Assembly: GCA_964563545.1 (NCBI GenBank)
Contig: CAZLXB010000012.1
Coordinates: forward strand, 1 to 64,000
Direction of reading: 5' to 3'
Length of the DNA: 64,000 nt
From: Casp-actino8 sp964563545
GTDB lineage: Bacteria > Actinomycetota > Acidimicrobiia > Acidimicrobiales > Ilumatobacteraceae
A program made the position numbers and the translations under genes. The notes beneath the pieces were generated by a model, which saw nothing but the letters and a program-made list of their open reading frames with translations, was not told the DNA's origin and ran no database searches. How positions within the stretch are numbered: position 1 is the stretch's first letter; every line of letters starts with the position of its first letter. This document shows, in pieces, positions 34,329 through 43,373 of the stretch.

Positions 34329-34364
34329 AGGCTACTCGTTCGCCCTCTGAGCAGGGACTAGCGT
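34329..34364. promoter_or_regulatory. Divergent promoters for the redox operon (-) and the 34372 GT-C gene (+)
   Basis: On the - strand, TAGCCT (34334-34329) lies ten bases before the ATG at 34318. On the + strand, TAGCGT (34359-34364) lies seven bases before the GTG at 34372. The start codons are 53 bases apart and no ribosome site is seen for either gene. Confidence 0.55.
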
Positions 34365-34371
34365 TCTCGAT

Positions 34372-36141
34372 GTGAGGTGGTGGGGAACGCGCCGAGCCTC
34401 GACCATCGTGGCTCTCTCGGTGGTGACGCCCTTCGTCGTGACGTTGGTGGTGGTGTGGTCGCAGGGACGTTGGTTCCCCGCGGGCGACATGGCGCAGGCC
34501 GAACTTCACATGCGGGGCTTCTTGAGCCATCCACCACTCGTCGGTGCTGCGGGTCGGATCGTCGGTGAAACCGGAACCCAGGGTTCGCATCCGGGTCCGA
34601 GCCTCTGGGTCGCAATGTTGCCGCTCTACGTGATGGGCGGTCGTTCGAGTGCCGCGCTCATGGCCGCGGTGGTGTCGGTGCACATCGCCTCGGCATTGGT
34701 GGCTCTGCGTCTCACGTGGCTTCGCTTCGGAGCGCCACTCACGGGAGCGGTCGCGCTGGTGCTCGTTGCCGTCGTCCACGCAAGCGGACCGGACTTCGTC
34801 ATCGAACCCTGGAACCCATGGATGGCCATCGTGCCGTTCCTGGTCTTCGTGCTCCTCGTGGAGCGATGCCTGGCTTCGGAGGAACATCGCTATGCATTCG
34901 TCGGGGCGGTCGTCGTGGGTAGTCATTGCATCCAATGCCACGCGGGTTATGCGATCCTCGTCGCCGTCGGCTTGCTCGTGGCCGCCGTGAGCCTGGTACG
35001 GCGGAGTGGTCCACGAATCGTCATCGGACCCCTCGTGGCGTTGCTCGTGATGTGGACACCACCGCTGATCGATCAGGTCCGGCGCGAACCGGGAAACCTC
35101 ACGCTTTTGTGGCAGCACTTCGGTTCACCGTCCGAACCCCGACTCCCTCTCGGAGACGCGCTGCGCGTCATTGCAACGCAGTTCAACCTTCTCGGTCCAT
35201 GGTTGTGGGGGCCGGGCGGGTCGCATCCGGCCGAATCTTGGTTCCGGTGGCCCGGATTCGTGATGTTCGTGGCGTCGGTTGGGGGAGCGTTCGTGGTCGC
35301 CCGCCGACAGGGTTGGGCAAGCGAAGCCCGCTTTCTCGCTTTGCTCGCCGCATTCTTCTTCGGAGCAGTGGTGTCGGTGACGCGACTCTTCGGACCGTAT
35401 TTCGAGTACACGATTCGCTGGGCGTGGGTTCTGGCCGCGGTGATGATCGCAGTTTCGGCGACGGTGCTGACGCGTGTTTTCGTCGACCGGTGGTCAGGTT
35501 CAGTCGGACGACAACTCGCGAGAGTGGTACTGGCCGTCCTGGTCGTTGGGTCGGTGGGAACATCGGTTGCCCTCGCGTCCGATGTTCATCGACCGGGTCC
35601 GACCGATTCGGCCATCGTGGCCGGCCTCGCACCTCAATTGCGTGGCCTCGCCGAGGGAAACACGTACCTCGTCCGGTTCTGGGATCCGTACACGTTGAAC
35701 GCGACCGGATTCGGCGTCGTCCTCGAGATGGAACGGTCGGGCTTCGACGTCAAAGTCGAGCCGGCCTTCGCGGCAGCCGCGTTGCCGCATCGCACGGCTC
35801 GCGAAGACGACGTGAACGATGTCTTGTGGGTCGTCGTCGGACCGAAGAACGAGTCGCTCGTTGATGACCCGATCCTGACCAGGGTCGCCTACTTCGATCC
35901 GCGGAGCGCCGACGAACGGCTCCGGGCCGAGACCTTGTTGGTTGCGATCGAGGATGGACTGCGGGCGGCCGGACGCGACGAATTGATTCCGAATCTGGTG
36001 TCGCCCGGAGCCTCGTTGCTCTTCGCCGAGCCACCACTTCCCGACGACGTCGCCCGTGATCTACGCGAGTTGTATCTGCTCGGCCAGCCGGTGGGCGTAT
36101 ATTCGGTTTCTCCCGGCATCGACGTGCCGTCGCTAGGGTGA
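34372..36141 (+). CDS. GT-C-type membrane glycosyltransferase, paralogue B
   Basis: The 589-residue protein is a paralogue of the 27532 gene over its whole length. It has PAGDMAQAELHMRGF in the first outer loop, then HPPLVG, GSHPGPSLW, FVIEPWNPW, GSHCIQCH, PGNLTLLWQHF and FNLLGPW. About eleven transmembrane helices are followed by a soluble C-terminal domain from about residue 400. It is probably a polyprenyl-phosphate-sugar-dependent transferase. It precedes the polyprenyl-phosphate mannose synthase-like gene by four bases, which hints at mannose as donor sugar. The start GTG follows a leaderless promoter. Confidence 0.78.
   Translation: MRWWGTRRASTIVALSVVTPFVVTLVVVWSQGRWFPAGDMAQAELHMRGFLSHPPLVGAAGRIVGETGTQGSHPGPSLWVAMLPLYVMGGRSSAALMAAVVSVHIASALVALRLTWLRFGAPLTGAVALVLVAVVHASGPDFVIEPWNPWMAIVPFLVFVLLVERCLASEEHRYAFVGAVVVGSHCIQCHAGYAILVAVGLLVAAVSLVRRSGPRIVIGPLVALLVMWTPPLIDQVRREPGNLTLLWQHFGSPSEPRLPLGDALRVIATQFNLLGPWLWGPGGSHPAESWFRWPGFVMFVASVGGAFVVARRQGWASEARFLALLAAFFFGAVVSVTRLFGPYFEYTIRWAWVLAAVMIAVSATVLTRVFVDRWSGSVGRQLARVVLAVLVVGSVGTSVALASDVHRPGPTDSAIVAGLAPQLRGLAEGNTYLVRFWDPYTLNATGFGVVLEMERSGFDVKVEPAFAAAALPHRTAREDDVNDVLWVVVGPKNESLVDDPILTRVAYFDPRSADERLRAETLLVAIEDGLRAAGRDELIPNLVSPGASLLFAEPPLPDDVARDLRELYLLGQPVGVYSVSPGIDVPSLG
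36134..36139 (+). promoter_or_regulatory. -10 element before the polyprenyl-P-mannose synthase gene
   Basis: TAGGGT overlaps the end of the GT-C gene and lies six bases before the GTG at 36146. It allows expression independent of, or added to, read-through from 34372. Confidence 0.45.
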
Positions 36142-36145
36142 TCCC

Positions 36146-36901
36146 GTGTCCGTTGCCGTGGTCCTTCCCACCTACAACGAGGCACAGAACATCGAGCGAC
36201 TGCTCGATGCGCTCGCGGAGTCGATTCCACAGGCCACGTTGTTGGTCGTCGACGATGCGAGCCCGGACGGAACGGGTCGCATCGCCGACGCTCGTGCCGC
36301 CGCATCGACGCGGATCACCGTGATTCACCGAGCGGGCAAGGAGGGTCTGGGCAGCGCGTATCGGCACGGCTTCTCGTGGGCCCTCGAACGCGGATTCGAC
36401 GTGATCGTTTCGATGGACTCCGACTTTTCGCACGATCCGGCGACGGTCCCCTCACTGGTCGCGGCCGTCGAGGCGGGGGCCGACGCGGTGATCGGATCTC
36501 GTTACGTGCCGGGCGGCGGAACCCGAGATTGGCCGCTCCACCGTCGGCTGCTCTCACGATGGGGAAACCTCTACACCGGATGGATCCTCGGAGTCTCCGT
36601 GCGCGACTGCACGTCCGGTTTCCGGGCCTACCGGGGAGTTGCGCTGGCCGACATCGCTCCGCAGACCACCCGCGCCGAGGGATACGCGTTCCTGACCGAG
36701 TTGGTACTTCGCCTGCACCGCCGCGGTTCGCGGATCGTGGAGGTTCCGATCACGTTCGTCGACCGGCGATACGGCACTTCGAAGATGTCGAGCAGGATCA
36801 TCGCCGAATCCATGCTCCTCGTGACTCGATGGGGGATCGCGGGTCGGCTCGCCGCGACACGCGAATGGTTGACCCGGTTCAGCGGGCGGCGAGCTTCCTG
36901 A
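36146..36901 (+). CDS. Polyprenyl-phosphate mannose synthase-like GT2 enzyme
   Basis: The 251-residue GT2 protein matches the dolichol-phosphate mannose synthase (DPM1/Ppm1) group: VVLPTYNEAQNIERLL, VDDASPDGTGRIAD, the DSDFSHDP acidic motif, IGSRYVPGGGTRDWP and DRRYGTSKMSS. It has no C-terminal membrane domain, like the soluble catalytic part of Ppm1. It would transfer mannose from GDP-mannose to polyprenyl phosphate, feeding the GT-C mannosyltransferases nearby. Its 3' end overlaps the opposite GT2 gene by 23 bases. Confidence 0.88.
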   Translation: MSVAVVLPTYNEAQNIERLLDALAESIPQATLLVVDDASPDGTGRIADARAAASTRITVIHRAGKEGLGSAYRHGFSWALERGFDVIVSMDSDFSHDPATVPSLVAAVEAGADAVIGSRYVPGGGTRDWPLHRRLLSRWGNLYTGWILGVSVRDCTSGFRAYRGVALADIAPQTTRAEGYAFLTELVLRLHRRGSRIVEVPITFVDRRYGTSKMSSRIIAESMLLVTRWGIAGRLAATREWLTRFSGRRAS

Positions 36902-37601
36902 CGCGTTCACCGATCGCCGAGTAGCGAAGAATGCAGTAGACCGCGCGTACGCCGTCGCGCCAACCGATCTTCTTGCCTTCGGCGTACGTCCGGCCCGAGT
37001 ACGAGATGCCGACTTCGAAGATGCGGTGTCGACCACGCGCCAATTTCGCGGTGATCTCGGGTTCGAACCCGAATCGATCTTCCTCGATGTCGATCTTCTG
37101 GATGACCTCGCGACGGAAGCACTTGTAGCAGGTCTCCATGTCGGTGAGGTTCAGATCGGTGAACATGTTGGACAGGAGGGTCAGGAAACGGTTGCCCATG
37201 CTGTGCCAGAAATAGAGCACGCGATGGGGGCGTCCGGACAGGAAACGCGAACCGAAGACGACGTCGGCGCGATCGTCGAGCAGCGGCTCGAGCAGCACTC
37301 CGTACTCGCCCGGGTCGTACTCGAGGTCGGCATCCTGCACGACCACGAAGTCGGCCGTTGCGTGCGCGAATCCGGTGCGCAAAGCGGCACCTTTGCCCTT
37401 GTTCACGTCATGGAGAACGACAAAAACCCTTGGATCATCGAGACCGGCGAGGATCTCCCGCGAGCGATCCTTGGACCCGTCGTCGACCACGATGACCTGA
37501 GCGACCCACGGAGATGCGAGAACCTGACCGACGAGTGTGCGGATGGTCGCCTCCTCGTTGTAACACGGGACGACGACGCTGAGGCACGGATGCGGACTCA
37601 C
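36879..37601 (-). CDS. Glycosyltransferase family 2, polyprenyl-phosphate-sugar synthase-like
   Basis: The 240-residue GT2 protein shows SVVVPCYNEEATIRTLV, VVDDGSKDRSREIL, the VQDADLEYDPGEY metal-binding motif and a C-terminal ISYSGRTYAEGKKIGWRDG. Enzymes of this subtype transfer sugars to polyprenyl phosphate or act in surface polysaccharide synthesis. It lacks membrane segments. The GTG at 37601 overlaps the stop of the AftD-like gene (GTGA), so it is co-translated with it and with the PIG-V-like gene. The likely sugar is a hexose, but which one is unknown. Confidence 0.85.
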   Translation of the reverse strand: MSPHPCLSVVVPCYNEEATIRTLVGQVLASPWVAQVIVVDDGSKDRSREILAGLDDPRVFVVLHDVNKGKGAALRTGFAHATADFVVVQDADLEYDPGEYGVLLEPLLDDRADVVFGSRFLSGRPHRVLYFWHSMGNRFLTLLSNMFTDLNLTDMETCYKCFRREVIQKIDIEEDRFGFEPEITAKLARGRHRIFEVGISYSGRTYAEGKKIGWRDGVRAVYCILRYSAIGERVRKLAAR

Positions 37602-40600
37602 GATTCGGTGAGGCTATCCCTCGGCGCGGTCGACCAACTTCCGGCGATCAGGAGCAACACTCCAGCCAGAAGTGGACGGTGGCTCTTCTCGAACACGGAA
37701 GGCCAGCCAAAGCCCGGATCGGCCCCGGTCCGGATCTGCTGGGCGAAGAGGAAAAGCAGAGAGACAGCGATGAGAGCGGAGCCGATGATTTGAAGTGCAG
37801 AACGACCGAATCGACGCGCGATGCGTGAGGTACCGAGAGCAGCTACCAAAACCCCCGCTCCCCAGAGCGGAGAGACGACGAGACCGATGGCGACCGCGGC
37901 CGACAACGGTGGAACGTCCCGATGTTCACGCGAGGCCGGGACCACGACTCGAGTCGATCGTCGACGGGTGAGAAGCAACACCGCGCAGATCAGGACGGAG
38001 ACCGAGGTGATGATCAGGCCGGCCCACAAAAGACCCTGGGGCTGCCAGTGGGCGGAGAATCGTGAACCGTCGCTCGCGTTCGCGATGCGCCAGAGATTGC
38101 GGCCGCCGAGGCTCGGGATCGGGTCGGGCAGAGTGGATCCGTCGAGGGTGGCGCGCCATCCGGTGTTCCATCCGTCGGCCAACTCGAGCCAGCATCCGCC
38201 GGCGCACGACGTAAGGGTCGCAGTGCGACGGGCTCGGTTCACCAAGGTGTCGTCCACGCCGCGTGTGGATGTGACGGACTCGATGTTCCCGATCCTGATC
38301 TGATCGAAGACGAGTCCGACCTCACGGGCCCGAGTCGTCGCGACGTGCACACCAGCCGAGATCTCGATCTCGTCGTCACATCCAACCAGGCTCACGCGGT
38401 TGCCATTCGACTGGTCGACTCGTAGCGGCACCGATCGACCGTCGAGTACGAACACATCCTCGAGACAACGATCGGCGATCGGTGGAGTCGATCCATCGAC
38501 GCGCGCCTCGACCGCCACCGGTAGGGATTCGTTCGCGGCAAGCTCGAATTCACGGAGGATCTCGCGCTCGGGATCGCGTCGCCAGTCGTCGTAACGATCG
38601 GCGACCAGACGGGTGAAAACGAAGGCGATCTTGCCGTCGGCGCCCTGAGGGGTCTTGGGTACGCGCACGATTTCGGGACGTCGCCGGTCGACCGGCAGAA
38701 CTTCGGCCAAACCGACCGGATTCCGGGAGGTCGGATCGGACACCGCGGCGACCCGTATGTCGACTCGCTGAGCGGGAGCGGCCAGCGCGATCGACTGTCC
38801 GGGGGTGGTGGACGCGTCGGGGCCGATGTCGACCGAGGTCCACGGTCCGCGATCGAGACGGATCTCGACCCTGGTGATGGCCGGTTCATCGACATCGTTG
38901 GGAAGGAGCACGAGGAGTTCATCGAGCGGGGTGGCGCTGCTGGTGATCGTCAGGACTTCCCCCACGGGAGAACCACGACCCGTCGTCATCCATGCGGTCG
39001 ACTCATCACCGTCGAGGGCCATGGACGGCCGATACTCGGGCCAGTAGCGGAGTTCGGTGCCGTACGACGTGGCCACGGCTTCGATCTCCTCGGCCCGAAT
39101 GATCGTCTGGTCGTCGACCGTCGCCGAAGGAAAGACCGGAAGGCGCTGATCGAAGAGATCGACACGACTGACCACGCCGCTGAGCGGTTCGGTCGCGCCC
39201 CATACCTCCTGTGAACCACGCCAATGATGGGCGCGTCGGCGGTTGGAGTCCGTGACGATCACGAGCGGAGCATCTTCGATGACGGCCGAACGCTCATCGG
39301 CCGGTACGCCGGCGAGGGGAACGATCACCTGCGAACCATCGATCGCTCCGCTCGCGGCCAGATCGACGGTGCCCGTGCCGTCTCCGAGAACGACCATGGG
39401 TGACTCGACGAATCGGGTGGGTGATGGTGCATCGCGAACTTCGTAGAGGACGATTTCGGGAAGTGGGGTGGGTGGGAAGGCCTCGCGGTCGTCGTCGGAC
39501 TTCGGACGGGGGTCGAGATTGATCGATGGAGGGCCGAATTCGGCGACGGGCACGAGCCCGGGTGGGGCATCACCGATCATGGCCGCCGCCCGTTCGGGCC
39601 GAACGGTGCCGAAGCGCTCGTATTGCCATGTATTGACGAACATCACCGTGTCGGCGCCGAGGAGTCGGGCGACCGGCGCGATCATTTCCGGTCGGCCGCG
39701 ACCCTCCTGGAACGCGTCGTCGAGGGCGTACAGGAGGTCGTCGAAGGGTGCGCTGCCGAGGGGTAGCCAATCCCGCGTGATCAATGGTTTGCGGGTGAGG
39801 CCGGGGAGTATCGGGTCGACCGTGTAACCCCAGCGGTACGCCGCCGATTCGGCGCCGGGGAGCAAGAGGACCGAACCAGTGAGTCCTTCGTCGAACCGTC
39901 GGTCGAGATAATCGGCCGCTTCGCGCCATGCCGAGGGAATCGACTCCGGCCGACTCACATCCGGATCGATCATCCGGCCGCCGACGAGTGCCGGCAGATT
40001 GACGAGCGCGACCATCGTGGCCAGCGCGGTGGCGACGACCGCCGACGCGTTACCGGCCCGGATACTCGCCCGTCGTCGGACGAGTGAGTCGATCGTGCGG
40101 GCGGTGCCAAAGGCCAGAGCGAGGATCACGAGGGGGACGGCGCGGGTCGAGGAACGCAAGGCAAGACTGATAGCGCTCGTCGGATGGTCGACGGCCAGAC
40201 GCCACAGGGGTGAAGGATCGTCGAAGGGATGGGGACCCACGGCGAGAACCAATCCGGCGGCCAGAGTGAGAAGCAACGGACGGCGGAGTCGGATCGGTGC
40301 CCGCACGAGGCCGACGAGTCCGCACACGATCACGACGACGCCGGCGGCCATGACGAGCAGGTGACCCTGGTAGGGCTCGGCGGCCGAAGTGAGGTCGACG
40401 ACGCTGTTGCGGTCGTAGAAGAGCCAGTAGCCGAGGCCGCGTAGGACCTCGGTGCTGGTCGAGGTGGCGGCGGTCGATGGCAATGCTTCGCTGTAGGAGA
40501 GCACGGCCGCGCCGTACTTGCCCTGAACCGCGAGTCCGAGAATCCACCATGCGCTGACGGCCAGCGACAGTCCGCCGAGAGCGGCCAGACCGCTGATGAG

Positions 40601-41245
40601 TGCTCGTTTGCCTCGTGCCCGGATCTCGTGGACGAAAAAAATGATCGGCGCCGGTGCGATCATCAACAGTGCGGTGGCGTTGAGGCCGCCGGTCGACAGG
40701 ATCAGGAGTCCGAAGACTCCCAGCAGTCGTCGATCACCTGATCGCGCGTACCCGACGACCGAGTGGATGATCCACGGCAGGAGGCTCCACGGCAGGAGAA
40801 GTGCCGATGTCCGCGAGATGTACGGAAGGACGTACGGCGTGAGTTGGTACAAGATGCCGACCAGGCCGGCGACGAGCATGGGTTGATCGAGGGTGCGGGC
40901 GAGGCGCCGCGCTCCGAGACCGGCGATCAGGAGCAGACTTCCGAGCCAGAGTCGTTGGGTTATCCAGTCGGGGCAACCGATCCAGTCGAAGAATGCGTAG
41001 AAGGGCCCGGTCGGCCAGAGATATCCGACGTTCTGGTGAGGCACCCAACCGCCGAGCTGGCGGGCATCCCACGACCAGATCGCGTCGCTGATGAGTCGAC
41101 CCGGATCGAGATACAAGTAGAGCTTGGTGTCGGCGGCGACCCGACCGGGTGCCGAGAGCAACAAGGGGACGTAGGCGAGGAACGCAAGTAGCAACACGTG
41201 GGCGCGACCCACCGGAGAGGTCGCGCGAGTGCCCTCGGCACTCAT
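37598..41245 (-). CDS. aftD: AftD-like alpha-(1->3)-arabinofuranosyltransferase (DUF3367)
   Basis: The 1215-residue protein starts with a GT-C core (about 11 helices, residues 15-440) carrying the AftD hallmark blocks: DTKLYLYLDP at 39-48, WDARQLGGWVPHQN near 59-72, YLWP at 75-78 and RLWLGSL. A large extracytoplasmic region follows, with a discoidin/carbohydrate-binding-like module (ALDGDESTAWMTTGRGS), and two helices close the protein. AftD adds arabinofuranose branches from decaprenylphosphoryl arabinose to arabinan. The mycobacterial protein is somewhat longer, about 1400 residues. The DprE1/DprE2 pathway in this same locus makes its donor. The ATG at 41245 overlaps the upstream stop, so the in-frame extension to 41329 is not needed. 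Confidence 0.88.
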   Translation of the reverse strand: MSAEGTRATSPVGRAHVLLLAFLAYVPLLLSAPGRVAADTKLYLYLDPGRLISDAIWSWDARQLGGWVPHQNVGYLWPTGPFYAFFDWIGCPDWITQRLWLGSLLLIAGLGARRLARTLDQPMLVAGLVGILYQLTPYVLPYISRTSALLLPWSLLPWIIHSVVGYARSGDRRLLGVFGLLILSTGGLNATALLMIAPAPIIFFVHEIRARGKRALISGLAALGGLSLAVSAWWILGLAVQGKYGAAVLSYSEALPSTAATSTSTEVLRGLGYWLFYDRNSVVDLTSAAEPYQGHLLVMAAGVVVIVCGLVGLVRAPIRLRRPLLLTLAAGLVLAVGPHPFDDPSPLWRLAVDHPTSAISLALRSSTRAVPLVILALAFGTARTIDSLVRRRASIRAGNASAVVATALATMVALVNLPALVGGRMIDPDVSRPESIPSAWREAADYLDRRFDEGLTGSVLLLPGAESAAYRWGYTVDPILPGLTRKPLITRDWLPLGSAPFDDLLYALDDAFQEGRGRPEMIAPVARLLGADTVMFVNTWQYERFGTVRPERAAAMIGDAPPGLVPVAEFGPPSINLDPRPKSDDDREAFPPTPLPEIVLYEVRDAPSPTRFVESPMVVLGDGTGTVDLAASGAIDGSQVIVPLAGVPADERSAVIEDAPLVIVTDSNRRRAHHWRGSQEVWGATEPLSGVVSRVDLFDQRLPVFPSATVDDQTIIRAEEIEAVATSYGTELRYWPEYRPSMALDGDESTAWMTTGRGSPVGEVLTITSSATPLDELLVLLPNDVDEPAITRVEIRLDRGPWTSVDIGPDASTTPGQSIALAAPAQRVDIRVAAVSDPTSRNPVGLAEVLPVDRRRPEIVRVPKTPQGADGKIAFVFTRLVADRYDDWRRDPEREILREFELAANESLPVAVEARVDGSTPPIADRCLEDVFVLDGRSVPLRVDQSNGNRVSLVGCDDEIEISAGVHVATTRAREVGLVFDQIRIGNIESVTSTRGVDDTLVNRARRTATLTSCAGGCWLELADGWNTGWRATLDGSTLPDPIPSLGGRNLWRIANASDGSRFSAHWQPQGLLWAGLIITSVSVLICAVLLLTRRRSTRVVVPASREHRDVPPLSAAVAIGLVVSPLWGAGVLVAALGTSRIARRFGRSALQIIGSALIAVSLLFLFAQQIRTGADPGFGWPSVFEKSHRPLLAGVLLLIAGSWSTAPRDSLTES

Positions 41246-42492
41246 CAGGGAATCGCTCCGTACACGCCGTACAAGCCGGTGAGAGCTACGAGTCCAGCTC
41301 CGCAGGTGGCGAGAACGTAGGGCCACCACTCGCGTCGGCGCGGTTCATCGAGCCACACCGCGGCGGTGATGAGAAGTGGGAAGGCGGTGAAGAGGAATCG
41401 AGGTCGTGCAGTCACGGTCGCCGGAAGGAGCATGAGGGCAACGATCACAGCCGAATAGGCAGCGGCGATCAGCGGCAGTCGCCGACGCCAGGCGATCCAC
41501 ACGAGCAAGAGCGTGCAGACGAACGACACCGCGGTGATGAGGTCGGTGGGGGACTGGAGAGGCTTGGTGAAAGCTTCGAGTGTGTTGCGTAATGCCGTGA
41601 GTCCGAAACTGGCGCCCTCCTTCCACGCCTCGCCCTGGACGCGGAACCAGACCCGCGACTCACCGGTGTGATGATCGATCCAGTACTGGAAGGCGACGAA
41701 TCCGATGGGCGCGACAGCGGGAGCGATGAAGGGAGTGATCCGACGTCGACTCCGAAAGGCGATGATGGCCGCCACCAGGCAAGCGAACACGAGCGCCACA
41801 CCGTTGGGTCGGGTCGCGGTACCGAGCGCGGCCAGAACCCCGGCGACGACCCACTTCTCGCGAACCAGGGCCAGGAGACAACCGGCGGCCAGGGCAAGGA
41901 GCAGTGCTTCGCTGTAGGCGAACGACAGCACGAAACTCCCCGGGAAGAGAGCGACCAGCACCATGGCGTTGCGGGCCACGCGGTCGCCGAACCAATGGCG
42001 GGCGAGGAGGCCGACCAGGAGAACGAAGATCGCCCCGAGCGCCAGATTCACGAACAAGGCGGCGAAAGTGTCGCCCCCGGGGAGAAACCGGTCGACGAAG
42101 CGAATGAGACTCGGGTAGGCGGGGAAGAAGGCGACGCGGGCTTCGGGGTCGTCGTACGTGATGGCCTTCGGAACGAACTCGGGGTATCCCCGGCGGATGA
42201 TGCGCATGTACCAGATGCCGTCCCATGAGGTCAGGACGTCGAGGATCATCGACGAGGCCGAGCGGGGCAGGATCGCGCTCCGTGCGTGGGGATCGGGTCG
42301 GGTGAGGTAGCCCCAGATCAATTGCTCACGGAGTTTGTTGTCGTCGGCCCGGAGCTCGGCGCCCACGAATGCCGCTCCGGCGATCACGCAAAGACGCGAG
42401 ACGAGGTATGCGACACCGGCGTGACGCAGTGCGATACGCCACGCGAGCGACGTCTCGGAGGACGATTCGAGGGTGGTGTGGGAATCGGTCAT
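41245..42492 (-). CDS. PIG-V-like GT-C mannosyltransferase
   Basis: The 415-residue polytopic protein has WDGIWYMRIIRRGYP in the first outer loop (Asp as GT-C catalytic residue), AFFPAYPSLIR, LSFAYSEALLLALAAGCL and TATRPNGVALV. These are the typical blocks of the PIG-V/GPI mannosyltransferase II-like family. It probably uses polyprenyl-phosphate mannose. I chose the ATG at 42492; another in-frame start at 42510 adds six residues. It leads a three-gene overlapping operon with the AftD-like gene and GT2. Confidence 0.82.
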   Translation of the reverse strand: MTDSHTTLESSSETSLAWRIALRHAGVAYLVSRLCVIAGAAFVGAELRADDNKLREQLIWGYLTRPDPHARSAILPRSASSMILDVLTSWDGIWYMRIIRRGYPEFVPKAITYDDPEARVAFFPAYPSLIRFVDRFLPGGDTFAALFVNLALGAIFVLLVGLLARHWFGDRVARNAMVLVALFPGSFVLSFAYSEALLLALAAGCLLALVREKWVVAGVLAALGTATRPNGVALVFACLVAAIIAFRSRRRITPFIAPAVAPIGFVAFQYWIDHHTGESRVWFRVQGEAWKEGASFGLTALRNTLEAFTKPLQSPTDLITAVSFVCTLLLVWIAWRRRLPLIAAAYSAVIVALMLLPATVTARPRFLFTAFPLLITAAVWLDEPRRREWWPYVLATCGAGLVALTGLYGVYGAIP

Positions 42493-42563
42493 ACGGCGGC
42501 CACGGCGCACTGCGACGCTAACACGGTGCGTCGGCGATCACGGGGGAGGGGCAGACTGGGCGC

Positions 42564-43373
42564 ATGTCCGATGATCCTGTCGTCCTCGAATGGCCGCGTA
42601 CTGGCGTGGCCCTCCTACGTCTGAACCGTCCCGATCGCCTGAACGCCATGACCTCCGAACTCGTGAGTTCGCTGCATCGCCATCTCGACGAATTGTCGGT
42701 CGATGAACGTTGTCGGGTCGTGGTGCTCACGGGAGCCGGGCGCGGCTTCTGCGCCGGACTCGATCTGGGTGGGTACGGACTCGCACCTCATTCGGAGAAC
42801 ATCGGTGCGACGCAGCGTGGCTTCGCGACCCAGAAGCACATCGCAAGTCTGGTCGGGCACATGCGCTCCATCCCACAGCCCATCATCGCCGCCGTGAACG
42901 GCGCCGCGGCCGGTGGCGGACTCGCGCTCGTGCTCGCGAGCGATGTGCGATTGGGTGCGGTCTCATCGAAGTTCAACGTCGCCTTCGTCAGGATCGGATT
43001 TTCGGCCTGCGACATCGGTACGTCGTGGTTGCTGCCCCGCATCGTGGGAGTGGCACGGGCTCAAGAACTCATGCTCACCGGTCGGGTATTCGACTCGTCC
43101 GAGGCGTACCGCATCGGTCTTCTGGTCGACGTGATCGACGACGACCAACTGTTGTCGACGGCCTACGCCAAGGCCGAGGAGATCATGCGCAACACCCCAT
43201 TCGGCATCGCCCTCACCAAGGAGGCGATGTGGTCGGCGCTCGAGATACCGGGCATGCAGGCGGCCATCGACCTCGAGAACCGGCAGCAGATCATGTCGAG
43301 TCACACCGATGACGCGCGCGAATCGATGCGCGCGTTCATGGAGAAGCGATCGCCGGTCTACCGCAACCAGTGA
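42564..43373 (+). CDS. Enoyl-CoA hydratase/isomerase (crotonase family)
   Basis: The 269-residue protein has the crotonase oxyanion-hole segments GRGFCAGLDLGGYG (about residue 60) and NGAAAGGGLALVLASDVR (about 112), and the IGFSACDIGTSWLLPRIVG helix. Several activities occur in this family (hydratase, isomerase, thioesterase), and the exact one is not fixed by the sequence. CAGACT at 42552 lies six bases before the ATG, and a purine-rich GGGGGAGGGG is 12 bases upstream. Its stop codon abuts the stop of the oppF-like gene on the other strand with no base between. Confidence 0.88.
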   Translation: MSDDPVVLEWPRTGVALLRLNRPDRLNAMTSELVSSLHRHLDELSVDERCRVVVLTGAGRGFCAGLDLGGYGLAPHSENIGATQRGFATQKHIASLVGHMRSIPQPIIAAVNGAAAGGGLALVLASDVRLGAVSSKFNVAFVRIGFSACDIGTSWLLPRIVGVARAQELMLTGRVFDSSEAYRIGLLVDVIDDDQLLSTAYAKAEEIMRNTPFGIALTKEAMWSALEIPGMQAAIDLENRQQIMSSHTDDARESMRAFMEKRSPVYRNQ

